A DNA stretch of 64,000 nt, from positions 62,001-126,000 of the forward strand of contig JAPZTS010000007.1 in NCBI GenBank assembly GCA_027533185.1, given 5' to 3'. Below the pieces are notes generated by a model, which worked only from the letters and a program-made list of their open reading frames with translations, made no database searches and had not been told where the DNA came from. Below are positions 8,085 through 16,754 of this stretch, one piece after another; the first letter of the stretch is position 1, and each line of letters opens with the position of its first letter. Both the position numbers and the translations under genes were made by a program. Source of the DNA: Leptospira sp. Its GTDB lineage: Bacteria > Spirochaetota > Leptospiria > Leptospirales > Leptospiraceae.

Positions 8085-10101
8085 TGGGTGGGATGATATT
8101 TCCTGTAACGAGTATTTTTTTAACACGTTCCAACTCTTTGAGTGCTACATTAATCTCTGTTTCTTTTCCAATTTGAATTATGGTGTCATAGAAACTTAGC
8201 GCTTTTTGAAAGTCTCGATTCTCTTCTGATATCGCACCTAAACGAAAAAGGATTTTTACCAATGGAATTTTATCTCTTTTGGTTTCCAATACTCGAATCG
8301 CTGCCTGTTTGTCTTCTATCTTAATATCCATTAAACGATATTGCGATAGTGCATCATCTTCGGTTGTTATAAGCAAATCTCTTTTGAGTTTCTGCTTTTT
8401 TTCAATAATTTCTTTGAGTTCTTTTTCTGCGTCTATCAATTTGGTATCCAATTTTTTCCATTGTTCGTATGCCAAATTGAGTTTATTCTGCTCTGGTATA
8501 ATTCTTCTGTTCTTTCGATCCTTTTTGCTGAGTTGGTAAAAAGCTATAGACTCAAGCTCTAAATACTTGGATTCTTCAGTTACCTGCGGATTCCAATCAC
8601 GACTATTTCGGTCCAACCAGTATGTTAAAAATTGAGATGCCTTCTCCACGTCACCAATATGATCTGAGAAAAAAATTCCCATTTCATACGCAACTCTCGT
8701 TTTTTCCAAGGAATCTGTACTCGATTTAAAGTAGGAATCATAGTATGAACCAGCAAGAATCTTTCGTTTTAAATCCGCATTGATAGTCGCCAAACGTAAG
8801 TATGTTTGATTAATCTTTGCTAGATCCTCTTCCGTTGGATTTTCCTTTTTTAAAAGAAGTGCTAAACTCCTTTCGTAAAAATCAACCGCCTTTTCCTTTT
8901 TACCATCTTGGCGGTATTGTTCCGCTATATCATTTAAGACCAATGGATTCTCGTTCCAAACCTTAAATGCTCGTTCTAAAATCAATTCATAGGCAAAAAA
9001 ATCGGTGTTCCTCTTATAGTCAAAAAGAACATAAATTCCTTTCCCAGCTACACCTGACTTATTTACAATTTTCAGTCTTTCTTTGTTATCATCTTCTATT
9101 TTCTTAACTACATTTGCCAAAGCATACAAATCGTTTGATTCGGCTTCTTTTCGCTTCTGCAAGTATGAATTGTATCGATTTTGGATAGAGGATTCATATT
9201 CTTGTTTTATGGATTTTAATTCACTTTCTTTCGTTCGAATATTCGTTAGTTGTTGTTCTTTAACTTGTCCGATCGATGCTAGTGATTTCCCAGATCGTAT
9301 CCAGTCACTTTCTAGGATATGAAGATCATCTTTTGCCTTTTTGAATTCTCTTTCTTTCTCTTTGAATTGATCGTAAATATTTTGGTGTTCTTCCGCAGAT
9401 TTTGCATCATAACCCAAAATATCCTCTGCCTTCCAAACACCTGTTCTGTATTCAGTTTCTGTTAAGTCCAAGGGATGGTAACGAAATGCCGCCAAATAAT
9501 GCCTAAGTGATGCAGCATACTTCTCTGAGTCTTTGTAGAGTCTTGCTAGGCGGATATGCAAAAAATATAAAACTGGAGAATCCCTGACAATATAGGTTTC
9601 CGATTCTTTATGAGTCTTTTGCCAGAGAAGCAAACGGATATCATTCGACTCAGTTCTAGAATTGTAGATATTACCTTTTTCTCTGTCCTCCCAAATCCGT
9701 TTTTCTTCGATGAATTGGCTATAGTAACGTTTGAGAAGTCCCTCCGCCTCTTTGATTTTTGTTTCAGAGGATTTTGGACCCGTTTCCTCGGGAAGGCCCT
9801 CTGAAACTCCATCAGGTACCACAATGGGTGCATCCGTTCCGTCGATAGAAGGAGGTTTTGGCTCATCCCGAAGAGCGATCCCCGAATCTTCATCAATCTT
9901 CAATCGCTTTTCGGAATCGAGAGCTTGGATCTCTTCGATTGAGATCACCTGAAGTGGTGTGAAGTAAAGATCCTGGAGAGGGTTTCTCCTGTCTTCCTCG
10001 CCGGCGGATAGGTTTGGAACGGTTAGAAGGATGTAAATCAAAATGGATTTTTTCAGATATGTGACAAATGAGTTTCGAGAGCTGTCTGTCAAAGTGTCCA
10101 T
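8068..10101 (-). CDS. Exported TPR and coiled-coil protein
   Basis: About 677 residues from the ATG at 10101, which has AGGTAGG at good spacing; an upstream in-frame TTG at 10149 is less convincing. The N-terminus (MDTLTDSSRNSFVTYLKKSILIY, then LLTVPNLSAG) reads as a long n-region plus signal peptide. The middle holds charged coiled-coil stretches (for example EKEREFKKAKDDL and the EKELKEIIEKKQKLKRDL region) between tetratricopeptide repeats. A scaffolding role in the periplasm is a guess. The gene is convergent with the lipoprotein gene on its 3' side. Confidence 0.8.
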   Translation of the reverse strand: MDTLTDSSRNSFVTYLKKSILIYILLTVPNLSAGEEDRRNPLQDLYFTPLQVISIEEIQALDSEKRLKIDEDSGIALRDEPKPPSIDGTDAPIVVPDGVSEGLPEETGPKSSETKIKEAEGLLKRYYSQFIEEKRIWEDREKGNIYNSRTESNDIRLLLWQKTHKESETYIVRDSPVLYFLHIRLARLYKDSEKYAASLRHYLAAFRYHPLDLTETEYRTGVWKAEDILGYDAKSAEEHQNIYDQFKEKEREFKKAKDDLHILESDWIRSGKSLASIGQVKEQQLTNIRTKESELKSIKQEYESSIQNRYNSYLQKRKEAESNDLYALANVVKKIEDDNKERLKIVNKSGVAGKGIYVLFDYKRNTDFFAYELILERAFKVWNENPLVLNDIAEQYRQDGKKEKAVDFYERSLALLLKKENPTEEDLAKINQTYLRLATINADLKRKILAGSYYDSYFKSSTDSLEKTRVAYEMGIFFSDHIGDVEKASQFLTYWLDRNSRDWNPQVTEESKYLELESIAFYQLSKKDRKNRRIIPEQNKLNLAYEQWKKLDTKLIDAEKELKEIIEKKQKLKRDLLITTEDDALSQYRLMDIKIEDKQAAIRVLETKRDKIPLVKILFRLGAISEENRDFQKALSFYDTIIQIGKETEINVALKELERVKKILVTGNIIPPISGNI

Positions 10102-10207
10102 TTCCATCCTACCTTTCCTATCGGAGAAAAAGTCAGTTTCCGAAACCAAAAGGTGTTGAGTTCTTTCGAATTTCGTACTTTATTAGAATCCGAGTTTAGG
10201 ATTCCCC

Positions 10208-10876
10208 ATGGCAAAAAATATCATCGAAAGGTATCTCGTTTTAAAAAACAAATACCGCAATTACGATACAAAATATGCGCTCAAACGGATGCAGTCCTTT
10301 CGCCTTGCCACCCAAGAACTTTCAAGAAAAGGTTATGAAGTTGCTCTAGAACTTTTGGGATCCATCAATTTTGGAATTGTTGAACCAACTTCAGATGTCG
10401 ATTGTATTCTACTCATCGAATGCGATTTGCACAAAGACGAAAGTTCTTGTCCAAATCATTGCCCCAACCTCAATTTTGTAAAAGATGAAATTTCAAAATT
10501 TGTACAAAAAAGATCGGCACCTGAAGCGTTTAACATTGAATATTTGGATACAATCAATCTAAAATATGTGGAAGAAAAAATAAGAACCGATCAAGTATTA
10601 GGAGATGAAACTCTCTATTGCCTTCTTTTTTATCGTAATATAGGAAGACCCGTAAATCGCCCCCTATTCATTCCCTATTGTGATCAACTGGAAGAAAATC
10701 CAGACTTTGTCAAAGAAATTATCCCTTGGGCTGCGGAAGCGCTAGAAGGTTACCTCAACACAAACCAACACAGAATGTCATTTAACAAATACAATGAAAG
10801 AATACGAGCTAGAGGTCTTGACCTGCCCGAAGGATTGCAGCAAGAACTACAAGATTATATGGAAGGTAAACATTGA
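10208..10876 (+). CDS. Nucleotidyltransferase-fold protein with Cys-rich insert
   Basis: A 222-residue protein with the Pol-beta superfamily signature: LLGSINFG (Gly51-Ser52) followed by SDVDC (Asp63 and Asp65, metal ligands). After the second strand is an insert with Cys72, Cys81, Cys85 and His75, spaced like a possible metal site. Conserved members of this fold transfer nucleotides to proteins, RNA or small molecules; the substrate is unknown. AGGA precedes the ATG. An inverted repeat GAATCC/GGATTC (10186-10204) covers that ribosome-binding site. The next gene overlaps its stop. Confidence 0.75.
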   Translation: MAKNIIERYLVLKNKYRNYDTKYALKRMQSFRLATQELSRKGYEVALELLGSINFGIVEPTSDVDCILLIECDLHKDESSCPNHCPNLNFVKDEISKFVQKRSAPEAFNIEYLDTINLKYVEEKIRTDQVLGDETLYCLLFYRNIGRPVNRPLFIPYCDQLEENPDFVKEIIPWAAEALEGYLNTNQHRMSFNKYNERIRARGLDLPEGLQQELQDYMEGKH

Positions 10877-11835
10877 AATTAAATAAAAAAGTGAATAAAA
10901 TCACCCTACTGACTTCTAATTTTAAACTCTCTCACATGATTCTCGTGATTGGTTTAACTCTCCCGCTTTTCCATTGCGGAAAATCCGAAGAGACAGAACC
11001 CTCCTTGGAGAAGAAATCTGCACCATATGAAAGTTATGCGGCAGAAGATAATCTAGACGCACCCTCCCCAGAATCTGCCAAAATCATTTCAGGTTCTTCT
11101 GCCTCTCCTGCATCCAAAGATTGGATCCAAGAACAAAAATCGGAAAACAAACTCGGTGGACTTTTTTTACCATTTCCGACCAATCAATCCCGACTTTTGG
11201 AGTATGAGGTAATCCTACTTTATGAATCTAACGATCTCATTCAGACTAGAAAGTCTCTAATTGAATTGATTCAAAAGTATGGATTTTTAGAATCAAGTTC
11301 GGCATTTAATGCGGACGATCCAAGTATGTCTGTTCAAGTGAAAGTCAACGCATCTATGTTATATGATGCCTTACTTGCATTTGATACACTTGGAAATCTT
11401 ATTTCCGAAAATATATCTACCATCGACCACACAGAAAATCAAGTTTGGCAAAATCGGAAGAACACAAGAGAGAGTTTGCGTCTAAAGAGAAAAAGTCTAG
11501 CGAGTACGAACGTTTCCACGGAGTCCAAAAATTGGGAAGCCATCGACAACTCTTTAACTGCCAGTGAAGATGCTAAAGACCTAGCCGAACAAGAAATTTG
11601 GAAAATCCAAGACCGCGTCAAATGGGCAAAGGTGAATCTTACTTTTTCCACACCAAAAGCAAAAGATAAAATCATCATCCCAACCTATCAAAACGCACTT
11701 GTAGGAATCTTGAATTCATTTTTGACGCTCACTTACTATCTGGTATGGATAGCTCCGTTTCTATTGTTCATCGGTGGAATTGGATGGGGAGTTTATAAGG
11801 GATATAGAATCTTAAAGAAAAGATTGAATAAGTGA
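10873..11835 (+). CDS. DUF4349-type lipoprotein with C-terminal membrane anchor
   Basis: A 320-residue protein. A TTG start overlapping the preceding stop is supported by GGAAGG six bases upstream; an in-frame ATG at 10936 is the alternative. The signal peptide ends PLFHC (Cys35). The central region (YEVILLYESNDL onward to ENISTIDHTENQVWQNRKNTR) and the C-terminal transmembrane segment (about 283-306) with basic tail match the DUF4349 layout. Function is unknown. It lies in an apparent operon with the nucleotidyltransferase-fold gene upstream and the frameshifted lipoprotein gene downstream (GTGA overlap). Confidence 0.8.
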   Translation: MKLNKKVNKITLLTSNFKLSHMILVIGLTLPLFHCGKSEETEPSLEKKSAPYESYAAEDNLDAPSPESAKIISGSSASPASKDWIQEQKSENKLGGLFLPFPTNQSRLLEYEVILLYESNDLIQTRKSLIELIQKYGFLESSSAFNADDPSMSVQVKVNASMLYDALLAFDTLGNLISENISTIDHTENQVWQNRKNTRESLRLKRKSLASTNVSTESKNWEAIDNSLTASEDAKDLAEQEIWKIQDRVKWAKVNLTFSTPKAKDKIIIPTYQNALVGILNSFLTLTYYLVWIAPFLLFIGGIGWGVYKGYRILKKRLNK

Positions 11836-12243
11836 AAGCCGTAAAATGTAATTTTTTTATTCGTTTTCGTTATACATTTACGTTGATTCTTTTCTTTTTT
11901 TTGACTCACTGTGAAGTAGATCTTCAAAAATCAAAATATATGTCGGGAAAAGAAGCAAATGAGAGAATTACACCCAGGATTCTAGCTAAACTCCAAAGTT
12001 GCGGAATATTAAAATATACGTATAATCCAGGTGACTCCAACCCAGACCCTTGGCGAAGAACTCTTAGTACGGAAACGAATAGTATTTTTTTTTCTAATCA
12101 TCGCGCTAATTACAAGATTTGAAATTTTCCCTCCGGATGCGTTTTATAGAACCAAGGATATTGATCGATGCGAACAAGATTTTGACTTTATTTCTTGCGA
12201 AGATGATAGTATCCGAAAAAACGCAATTTATAAAATTAAGTGA
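11832..12243 (+). pseudogene. Frameshifted lipoprotein gene (T9 homopolymer)
   Basis: A GTG start overlaps the upstream stop, and the first frame encodes a signal peptide ending FFFLTHC and runs 96 codons to a stop at 12120-12122. Deleting one T from the nine-T run at 12085-12093 joins this frame to a second that continues LIIALITRFEIFPPDAFYRTKD to a stop at 12241-12243, giving an uninterrupted 136-residue lipoprotein with paired cysteines (DRCEQ, ISCED). This join is read directly from the bases. It may be a dead gene, a phase-variable locus, programmed slippage or a sequencing error. Confidence 0.7.
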
Positions 12244-12319
12244 GAGTAAAACGATAGTTATTTTAGTTACAAAGTTTTTTTTCATTTTTTTTCCTTGCAT
12301 TGTTATTTTTGTCTATGTC

Positions 12320-12376
12320 GTATAACGAAACTAGCTTGCCTAAGGCCGAGCGAGTGCTTTAGGCCCGAATCGAAGG
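12320..12376. repeat. Intergenic hairpin element with attC-like core, next to vapBC
   Basis: GTATAAC (12320-12326) is followed by CGAAACTAGCTT and a 9-bp stem (GCCTAAGGC at 12338-12346 against GCTTTAGGC at 12356-12364, one G-T pair, 9-nt loop). A related GCATAAC lies at 13128-13134 in the same orientation beyond vapBC. This resembles a degenerate integron attC site or another intergenic repeat. No convincing distal GTTRRRY partner is visible, so the identity is uncertain. Confidence 0.3.
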
Positions 12377-12399
12377 GGATGGTATGTGAAGCAGCGAAT

Positions 12400-12798
12400 T
12401 CATAAGGTCCAATCTTCAATTTTCAAATCTTTGATTCTTTTAAATTCTTTTGTATTATTTGTAACAAAAACAAGGTTTCTTGATATTGATTGTGCAGCTA
12501 ACAATGCATCCATAGTGCCAATCATTTTTCCTGACTTTCTTAATTCAGTTTTAATTTTTCCGAAGGCAATCGTGTCTTTTTGTTCGAAGGGTAAAATATC
12601 AAAAATAGTAAGAAATTCGATTAAAGAAATTCTATTTTTTTCTTTACGTTCACTATTCTCGACGCCAAATTCGAGTTCAGCTAAAGTTAGAGTCGAAATG
12701 AAAATACCTTTTTTATAATTCCTATGTAATTTTTCTAACAGTTTACTATTTTTCTTTTTAATGAGGTATATGCATATATTTGTATCAATAAGATACAT
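12400..12798 (-). CDS. vapC: VapC-type PIN-domain toxin
   Basis: A 132-residue PIN-domain ribonuclease. The Mg2+-binding acidic residues are visible: Asp5 in YLIDTNI, Glu41 in TLAELEFG and Asp97 in IGTMDAL; the terminal motif reads VTNNTKEF with Asn in the usual fourth acidic position, common in VapC. Toxins of this family cleave specific RNAs such as initiator tRNA. Its start codon overlaps the last base of the antitoxin gene, typical of translational coupling. It is the downstream gene of the pair. Confidence 0.93.
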   Translation of the reverse strand: MYLIDTNICIYLIKKKNSKLLEKLHRNYKKGIFISTLTLAELEFGVENSERKEKNRISLIEFLTIFDILPFEQKDTIAFGKIKTELRKSGKMIGTMDALLAAQSISRNLVFVTNNTKEFKRIKDLKIEDWTL

Positions 12799-13028
12799 TA
12801 GAATTGTTCTCTTTCTGATTCTGGTAAATCAATCCTTCCTTCACTAAGATAATCATCTGTAAAACCGTTTAATCCATCAAGAAATGCATTCCATGCTTTA
12901 TTCTTTGGAACCAGTATCACAGCATCTCCAACTTTTTGGATGAAGACTTCTTCACCTCTAAACTGAAATTCTTTGGGAATTCTGACCGCTTGGCTTCTAC
13001 CATTTACAAAAATTTTAGCTGTTTGCAT
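12798..13028 (-). CDS. vapB: VapB-type antitoxin (AbrB/MazE fold)
   Basis: A 76-residue protein with an N-terminal swapped-hairpin AbrB-type DNA-binding domain (KIFVNGRSQAVRIPKEF) and an acidic C-terminal tail that would bind and block the toxin. It is the upstream gene of the pair. A perfect 16-bp palindrome sits 17-32 bp upstream of the ATG, the expected autoregulatory site. The ribosome-binding site is weak. Confidence 0.92.
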   Translation of the reverse strand: MQTAKIFVNGRSQAVRIPKEFQFRGEEVFIQKVGDAVILVPKNKAWNAFLDGLNGFTDDYLSEGRIDLPESEREQF

Positions 13029-13044
13029 ATTTAAAGGAATGTAT

Positions 13045-13060
13045 CGTGATATATATCACG
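13045..13060 (-). promoter_or_regulatory. vapBC operator palindrome within promoter
   Basis: CGTGATATATATCACG is a perfect 16-bp palindrome. On the minus strand TTGACG overlaps its upstream edge as a -35-like box, and TACATT follows about 15 bp later as a -10-like box, so bound antitoxin would block the promoter. The autoregulation is inferred from what is known of vapBC loci. Confidence 0.6.
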
Positions 13061-13202
13061 TCAAATCTTTTTATCAATTTTTTTGATTCTTCACAATAGA
13101 TTCGTCAGAATTATTTTTCGCCATTCCGCATAACATCTACCTACATACGTTACGAAAATCCACCCAAACACTAAATATCCAGGTAGACGAGGACAAATCC
13201 CC

Positions 13203-13919
13203 TTACGGATACATCGATGCCTTCGAATTTACATTCTCTAAGTGACGGATATCCTTTCCTGTATTGAGTCGCACTAACTCTTCCGCTACGTTGACTGCAT
13301 AGTCTCCTAACCGTTCCAATGCGAGTATGATGCGATAAACATCTGCAAACTCTCGTTTGTCCATACTTTCATCGGCTCTGTATTTTTTAAAAGCAAGGTC
13401 GCACAAGGAATTGAGTTCTTCCTCTAAACTATTAACACTTCCCATAAATCGTTCTTTCTCTTCGACAAGGGATTCGATCGCCATCCCAGCAAGTGTGGTT
13501 ACGCGAGACAATATCAAGGTCATCGGCTCTTCATTTTTGAAAAGACCCTTTCGAATGGTTTTGTAGCGAAAGACTTCCGCACAGTTGACTACCTGGTCTC
13601 CCATCCGTTCCATATTCCTAGTTATTCGAATGGCAGAAAGGGCAAACCTCAGTGGGTCTTTTTTAAGAACGATATCGCTATCCACTTCCCCCATTCCTAA
13701 AATGTTACGGTTTGTAACAGCCTCGAGAATTGCGTTTTGGGAAAGGTTGTCATTTTCTTTCTCAAGATCGTCGATCAAATCATCACGTTTGACGATTTCA
13801 TTCGCCAAATCGTAGTTATCTGCTTCCATAGCTTCACTAAGAAGGATCACTTGTTCTAAAACAAGCTCTGCCATAGAGTAGAGATTTTTCCGTAGATAGT
13901 AAAATTTAGAAATGATCAT
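13203..13919 (-). CDS. phoU: PhoU-like phosphate-signalling protein
   Basis: About 238 residues from the ATG at 13919, which has AGGGGAG seven bases upstream; an in-frame ATG at 13940 lacks such a site. The protein consists of two PhoU three-helix domains, each with the metal-binding E-x3-D-x3-N type motif: [15 protein letters not shown] and [15 protein letters not shown]. PhoU proteins restrain Pst transport and the PhoR/PhoB response. No pst or pho genes lie nearby; the neighbour is cheW. Confidence 0.88.
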   Translation of the reverse strand: MIISKFYYLRKNLYSMAELVLEQVILLSEAMEADNYDLANEIVKRDDLIDDLEKENDNLSQNAILEAVTNRNILGMGEVDSDIVLKKDPLRFALSAIRITRNMERMGDQVVNCAEVFRYKTIRKGLFKNEEPMTLILSRVTTLAGMAIESLVEEKERFMGSVNSLEEELNSLCDLAFKKYRADESMDKREFADVYRIILALERLGDYAVNVAEELVRLNTGKDIRHLENVNSKASMYP

Positions 13920-13963
13920 CCAGTTCTCCCCTAATGGCAATAAAGAATCTGGACAAGTTTATG

Positions 13964-14440
13964 TTAAACGCTAGAAGGTGCCAATTCGGAAATTTCTTCC
14001 GCCGTGAGAATTTTTTCGATATCGATCAGGATGATGAAACGGTTTTCCTTTTTTCCAACTCCCGTAATGTAACGGGAAGATATGCCTTTGACCGAAGGGG
14101 GGGGCGGGTCCACTTGACCTGCGGGAAAATGGACTACGTGGGAAACCTTGTCTACAATCACGCCAACCGACTTCCCGCCAATATTGATGACAATGGCGCG
14201 GTCGAGGCTCTCACTTGTGTTCTTTACATTCAACCGTTTGGCAAGATCGATCATCCGAACTACCTTCCCTCGGATGTCCATGATCCCTGCAAAAAAATTT
14301 TTGGATTGGGGAACTCGAATGAGATTGGTGATTTTTACAATCTCCTCAACAATTGTGATGGGAATTGCATACTCTTCATCACCTAAATTGAATATAATAT
14401 ACTGCTCGTGGATTAAATTGGATGCGCTTTCTTTTGCCAT
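13964..14440 (-). CDS. cheW: CheW chemotaxis coupling protein
   Basis: About 158 residues from the ATG at 14440 (MAKESASN). A longer reading from a TTG at 14497 would overlap the upstream gene and has no ribosome-binding site. The sequence shows a typical CheW SH3-like double barrel: [15 protein letters not shown], the RVPQS loop, [15 protein letters not shown], and VDKVSHVV. CheW links chemoreceptors to the kinase CheA at the pole. No cheA or receptor gene is adjacent, so this is probably an orphan or second CheW. Confidence 0.92.
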   Translation of the reverse strand: MAKESASNLIHEQYIIFNLGDEEYAIPITIVEEIVKITNLIRVPQSKNFFAGIMDIRGKVVRMIDLAKRLNVKNTSESLDRAIVINIGGKSVGVIVDKVSHVVHFPAGQVDPPPPSVKGISSRYITGVGKKENRFIILIDIEKILTAEEISELAPSSV

Positions 14441-14456
14441 GGATTCTATTACGGAT

Positions 14457-15182
14457 CTAAAAATAGACGTATCCGTTATAGAAAAAATATGAACCAATTG
14501 AAAGAAATGACAACACTTTTGTGAAAAGTACAGATCGTTTTCTCACAAGAAAATCCAAAAGACCTGCAACCATTCCCAGGCAAGCGATAGTGATACCTAA
14601 TACGACATAATCATAATAGGAAATATAAACTAAATAACCAAATCCAAGTCCCAAACTGAAATCCTGAAGGTCTCCCCATATTCTCCGTTTGAATCGTTGC
14701 CAGGGCGTTCCTCTGGCCCTACGTGCCTCTCTACGACGCCTACGCCACCTTTGGAATCTTGTTTCTCTGACAATTCCAAAGATCGAATCGTATTTGGTGG
14801 ATGCGGGAAATCGACGGACACGGTTTTTCTTTTCTTCTTCGATATCTGGTAGATACGGTGGGTAGATTTCATAGGCTCCGCCGAGACTTGCTAGAAGGTC
14901 TGGATCGGGGAGGCTTGCAAAGTAGTCTCGGAAAGGCCATAACTTTCGAAAGACAGGATAAGCCCTGCCGGAAGATATATCCTTTTCTTGGAGTACAACT
15001 CCATTCTTGACCGTAGCTCCATAGATACGGTTTTTTTCTTCTTTGATCTGTGCAGACAGCCGAACCAAACGCTCGTGGAAGTTGAACTCAGCTTCCAGAA
15101 CGTCCCCCAAAGGTGTTTCCATACTAAAGGCTCGGATGAAACCTGGTGTGCGGGGTTTCTGTTTCCTCCAGATTTGCTTCAT
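14457..15182 (-). CDS. Conserved hypothetical membrane protein
   Basis: A 241-residue protein with a soluble N-terminal two-thirds, an Arg-rich stretch around residues 145-165 ([14 protein letters not shown]), and two or three transmembrane segments at the C-terminus (about 178-240). I do not recognise a family. It lies 16 bp upstream of cheW on the same strand and is probably cotranscribed with it. The arginine stretch just before the membrane segments suggests a cytoplasmic, possibly lipid- or nucleic-acid-facing, N-domain (inference). Confidence 0.75.
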   Translation of the reverse strand: MKQIWRKQKPRTPGFIRAFSMETPLGDVLEAEFNFHERLVRLSAQIKEEKNRIYGATVKNGVVLQEKDISSGRAYPVFRKLWPFRDYFASLPDPDLLASLGGAYEIYPPYLPDIEEEKKNRVRRFPASTKYDSIFGIVRETRFQRWRRRRREARRARGTPWQRFKRRIWGDLQDFSLGLGFGYLVYISYYDYVVLGITIACLGMVAGLLDFLVRKRSVLFTKVLSFLSIGSYFFYNGYVYF

Positions 15183-15223
15183 ACGAAACCTATCGGAGGA
15201 TTTAGAAAGTCACTGAAGGAAGA

Positions 15224-15316
15224 TTATTTCTTCTTTTTGTGTCGGTTGGCTCTACGTTTTTTCTTTCGTTTGTGTGTTGCGATTTTTCTACGCTTTCTCT
15301 TTTTTCCGGAAGGCAT
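15224..15316 (-). CDS. 30-residue basic protein, AURKAIP1/COX24 (mS38/bS22-like) type
   Basis: An ATG with a strong AAGGAGG five bases upstream opens a 30-codon gene ending in TAA. Nineteen of 30 residues are Lys or Arg; the core reads KKRKRRKIATHKRKK and the end RANRHKKKK. This pattern matches the AURKAIP1/COX24 C-terminal domain, which in mitochondria is ribosomal protein mS38 and in some bacteria (mycobacterial bS22) is a small-subunit protein near the decoding region. Ribosome binding here is inferred from that family. It sits between manC and the membrane protein gene. Confidence 0.75.
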   Translation of the reverse strand: MPSGKKRKRRKIATHKRKKKRRANRHKKKK

Positions 15317-15352
15317 TCCTTCCTCCTTATTTAAGCCTGTTCTGTCAAATTT

Positions 15353-16423
15353 CTAGTCGAGGTACTTTTGTAAAACTTTATTTTTACGGATATTGGAGAG
15401 CATGTTTTTGATATCATTGACTCCCTTTCTGGAAGTGATCATCAAAATATCTGGCTCTTCCACAACAATCAGATCATCTACTCCCAGAAATGCGATGAGT
15501 TCTTTCTGAACAGAAGAAATATTTCCAGTTGCCTTGTGGTAAAATACCTCTTTTCCTTGGTGGTGGTTTTTGTCTTCGTCTCCAGGAAGGATTCGTTCCA
15601 AAGAAAGCCATGAGCCCACGTCATCCCAATTGAATTCGGCTTCGACCATTCGTATCTTGGAAGATTTTTCCATGATGGCCGTATCAATCGCTTCCGATGA
15701 AAGGACTTGAAATGCTTGTTTGAGGTCTCCAAAATTCTTAAAGGGAAAACCAGATAGGAGCGGGTTTAAGAGATGAGGAGCATGTGTCTTAAATTCTTCC
15801 AAAATCGTTTCTACTCGGAACATAAAAATTCCAGGATTCCAATAAAAGTTGGATTTTTTAATATATTTCAGCGCGGTTTTTATATCCGGCTTTTCATAAA
15901 ACGCTTTTACCGAATAACCAACATTTGTTGATTTGCCAGTCGCAATATAACCATATCCGATTTCCGGTCGATTTGGTTTTACTCCGAGAAGTACCATTCC
16001 ATGATCCGTCTCGGATAGCGCTTTTTCGATGGTTTTTGTAAATCCTTTGATAGGATCGATGAAAGCATCCGCCGACAGAACAATCAGGTTGGGGTTTCCG
16101 AATTTCTTCTGAAAGTGAAGGGCAGAGAGTGCGATGATGGGGGCAGTGTTTTTCCCTTCGGGTTCAATGATAAAATTATTCGATGGGAACTTGGGATCTT
16201 TTTTTAGAATTTCATTTTTGAGACTCGCATTGGTTCCAATAAAGATTCGGTCCAGAGTAGTGATCGTTAGGGCACGATCAATTGTCTCACGAAGAAGTGT
16301 TTTGTTAGAGTATACTTTTTGTAGCTGTTTTGGTGAATTGGTGCGGGATCTAGGCCAGAATCGTTCCCCTTTTCCGCCAGCCATAATCATCACCACAGGA
16401 AGTTCTTTGGGTTGTTTTGCCAT
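15353..16423 (-). CDS. manC: Mannose-1-phosphate guanylyltransferase
   Basis: A 356-residue single-domain enzyme forming GDP-mannose from mannose-1-phosphate and GTP. It shows the nucleotidyl-transfer signature [14 protein letters not shown] (from residue 14) with SPKQ after it, a VLSADAFI metal-site region, YEKPD, NPGIFMF and FNWDDVGSW. The C-terminal cupin isomerase domain of bifunctional enzymes is absent. The product feeds LPS or other mannose-containing envelope glycans. It begins 51 bp after the hfq gene on the same strand. Confidence 0.92.
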   Translation of the reverse strand: MAKQPKELPVVMIMAGGKGERFWPRSRTNSPKQLQKVYSNKTLLRETIDRALTITTLDRIFIGTNASLKNEILKKDPKFPSNNFIIEPEGKNTAPIIALSALHFQKKFGNPNLIVLSADAFIDPIKGFTKTIEKALSETDHGMVLLGVKPNRPEIGYGYIATGKSTNVGYSVKAFYEKPDIKTALKYIKKSNFYWNPGIFMFRVETILEEFKTHAPHLLNPLLSGFPFKNFGDLKQAFQVLSSEAIDTAIMEKSSKIRMVEAEFNWDDVGSWLSLERILPGDEDKNHHQGKEVFYHKATGNISSVQKELIAFLGVDDLIVVEEPDILMITSRKGVNDIKNMLSNIRKNKVLQKYLD

Positions 16424-16474
16424 AGTTATGAAGACCAGGTTTTCGAACCGTTCTTGCCCGAAAACCTGAAAAAA

Positions 16475-16726
16475 TTAGGTAGTTGTGCCTTCTTTTGGGC
16501 TTTCTTCCGAATGGAGTTTGATCGGTTTGCCAGGAATGATCGTGGAAATTGCGTGTTTGTAGACGAGGTTCTGTTTGTTATCATTTTCCAAAATGATGGT
16601 GAAGTTGTCAAAACTCACTACCTTACCTTTCAAAGGAACACCATTTAACAAATAAATAGTGAGATCTATTTTTTCCTTACGAGCAGTGTTTAGAAGTTGG
16701 TCTTGGATATTGTTTTTTGCCGACAT
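16475..16726 (-). CDS. hfq: RNA chaperone Hfq
   Basis: An 83-residue Sm-like protein with the Sm1 region ([19 protein letters not shown]) and the bacterial Sm2 hallmark YKHAISTI. It forms a hexamer that pairs small RNAs with mRNAs. It follows miaA with a 28-bp gap on the same strand, the miaA-hfq order seen in many bacteria. The C-terminal tail is short and acidic/polar. Confidence 0.96.
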   Translation of the reverse strand: MSAKNNIQDQLLNTARKEKIDLTIYLLNGVPLKGKVVSFDNFTIILENDNKQNLVYKHAISTIIPGKPIKLHSEESPKEGTTT

Positions 16727-16754
16727 TGGAAATTCCCGAGTATTTTCTCTATTT

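Noticed and set aside
9546..9896. A 116-codon frame within the TPR protein gene, same strand, different frame
   Set aside because: Low-complexity Lys/Arg/Ser-rich sequence that follows from the codon use of the real gene; no signal of its own.
12106..12325. Small open frames on both strands after the frameshifted lipoprotein
   Set aside because: They overlap the restored second half of the lipoprotein, are AT-driven, and lack starts with ribosome-binding sites.
13934..14386. A 150-codon open frame antisense to cheW
   Set aside because: It mirrors the clear CheW coding frame; the sequence has no family features and no ribosome-binding site.
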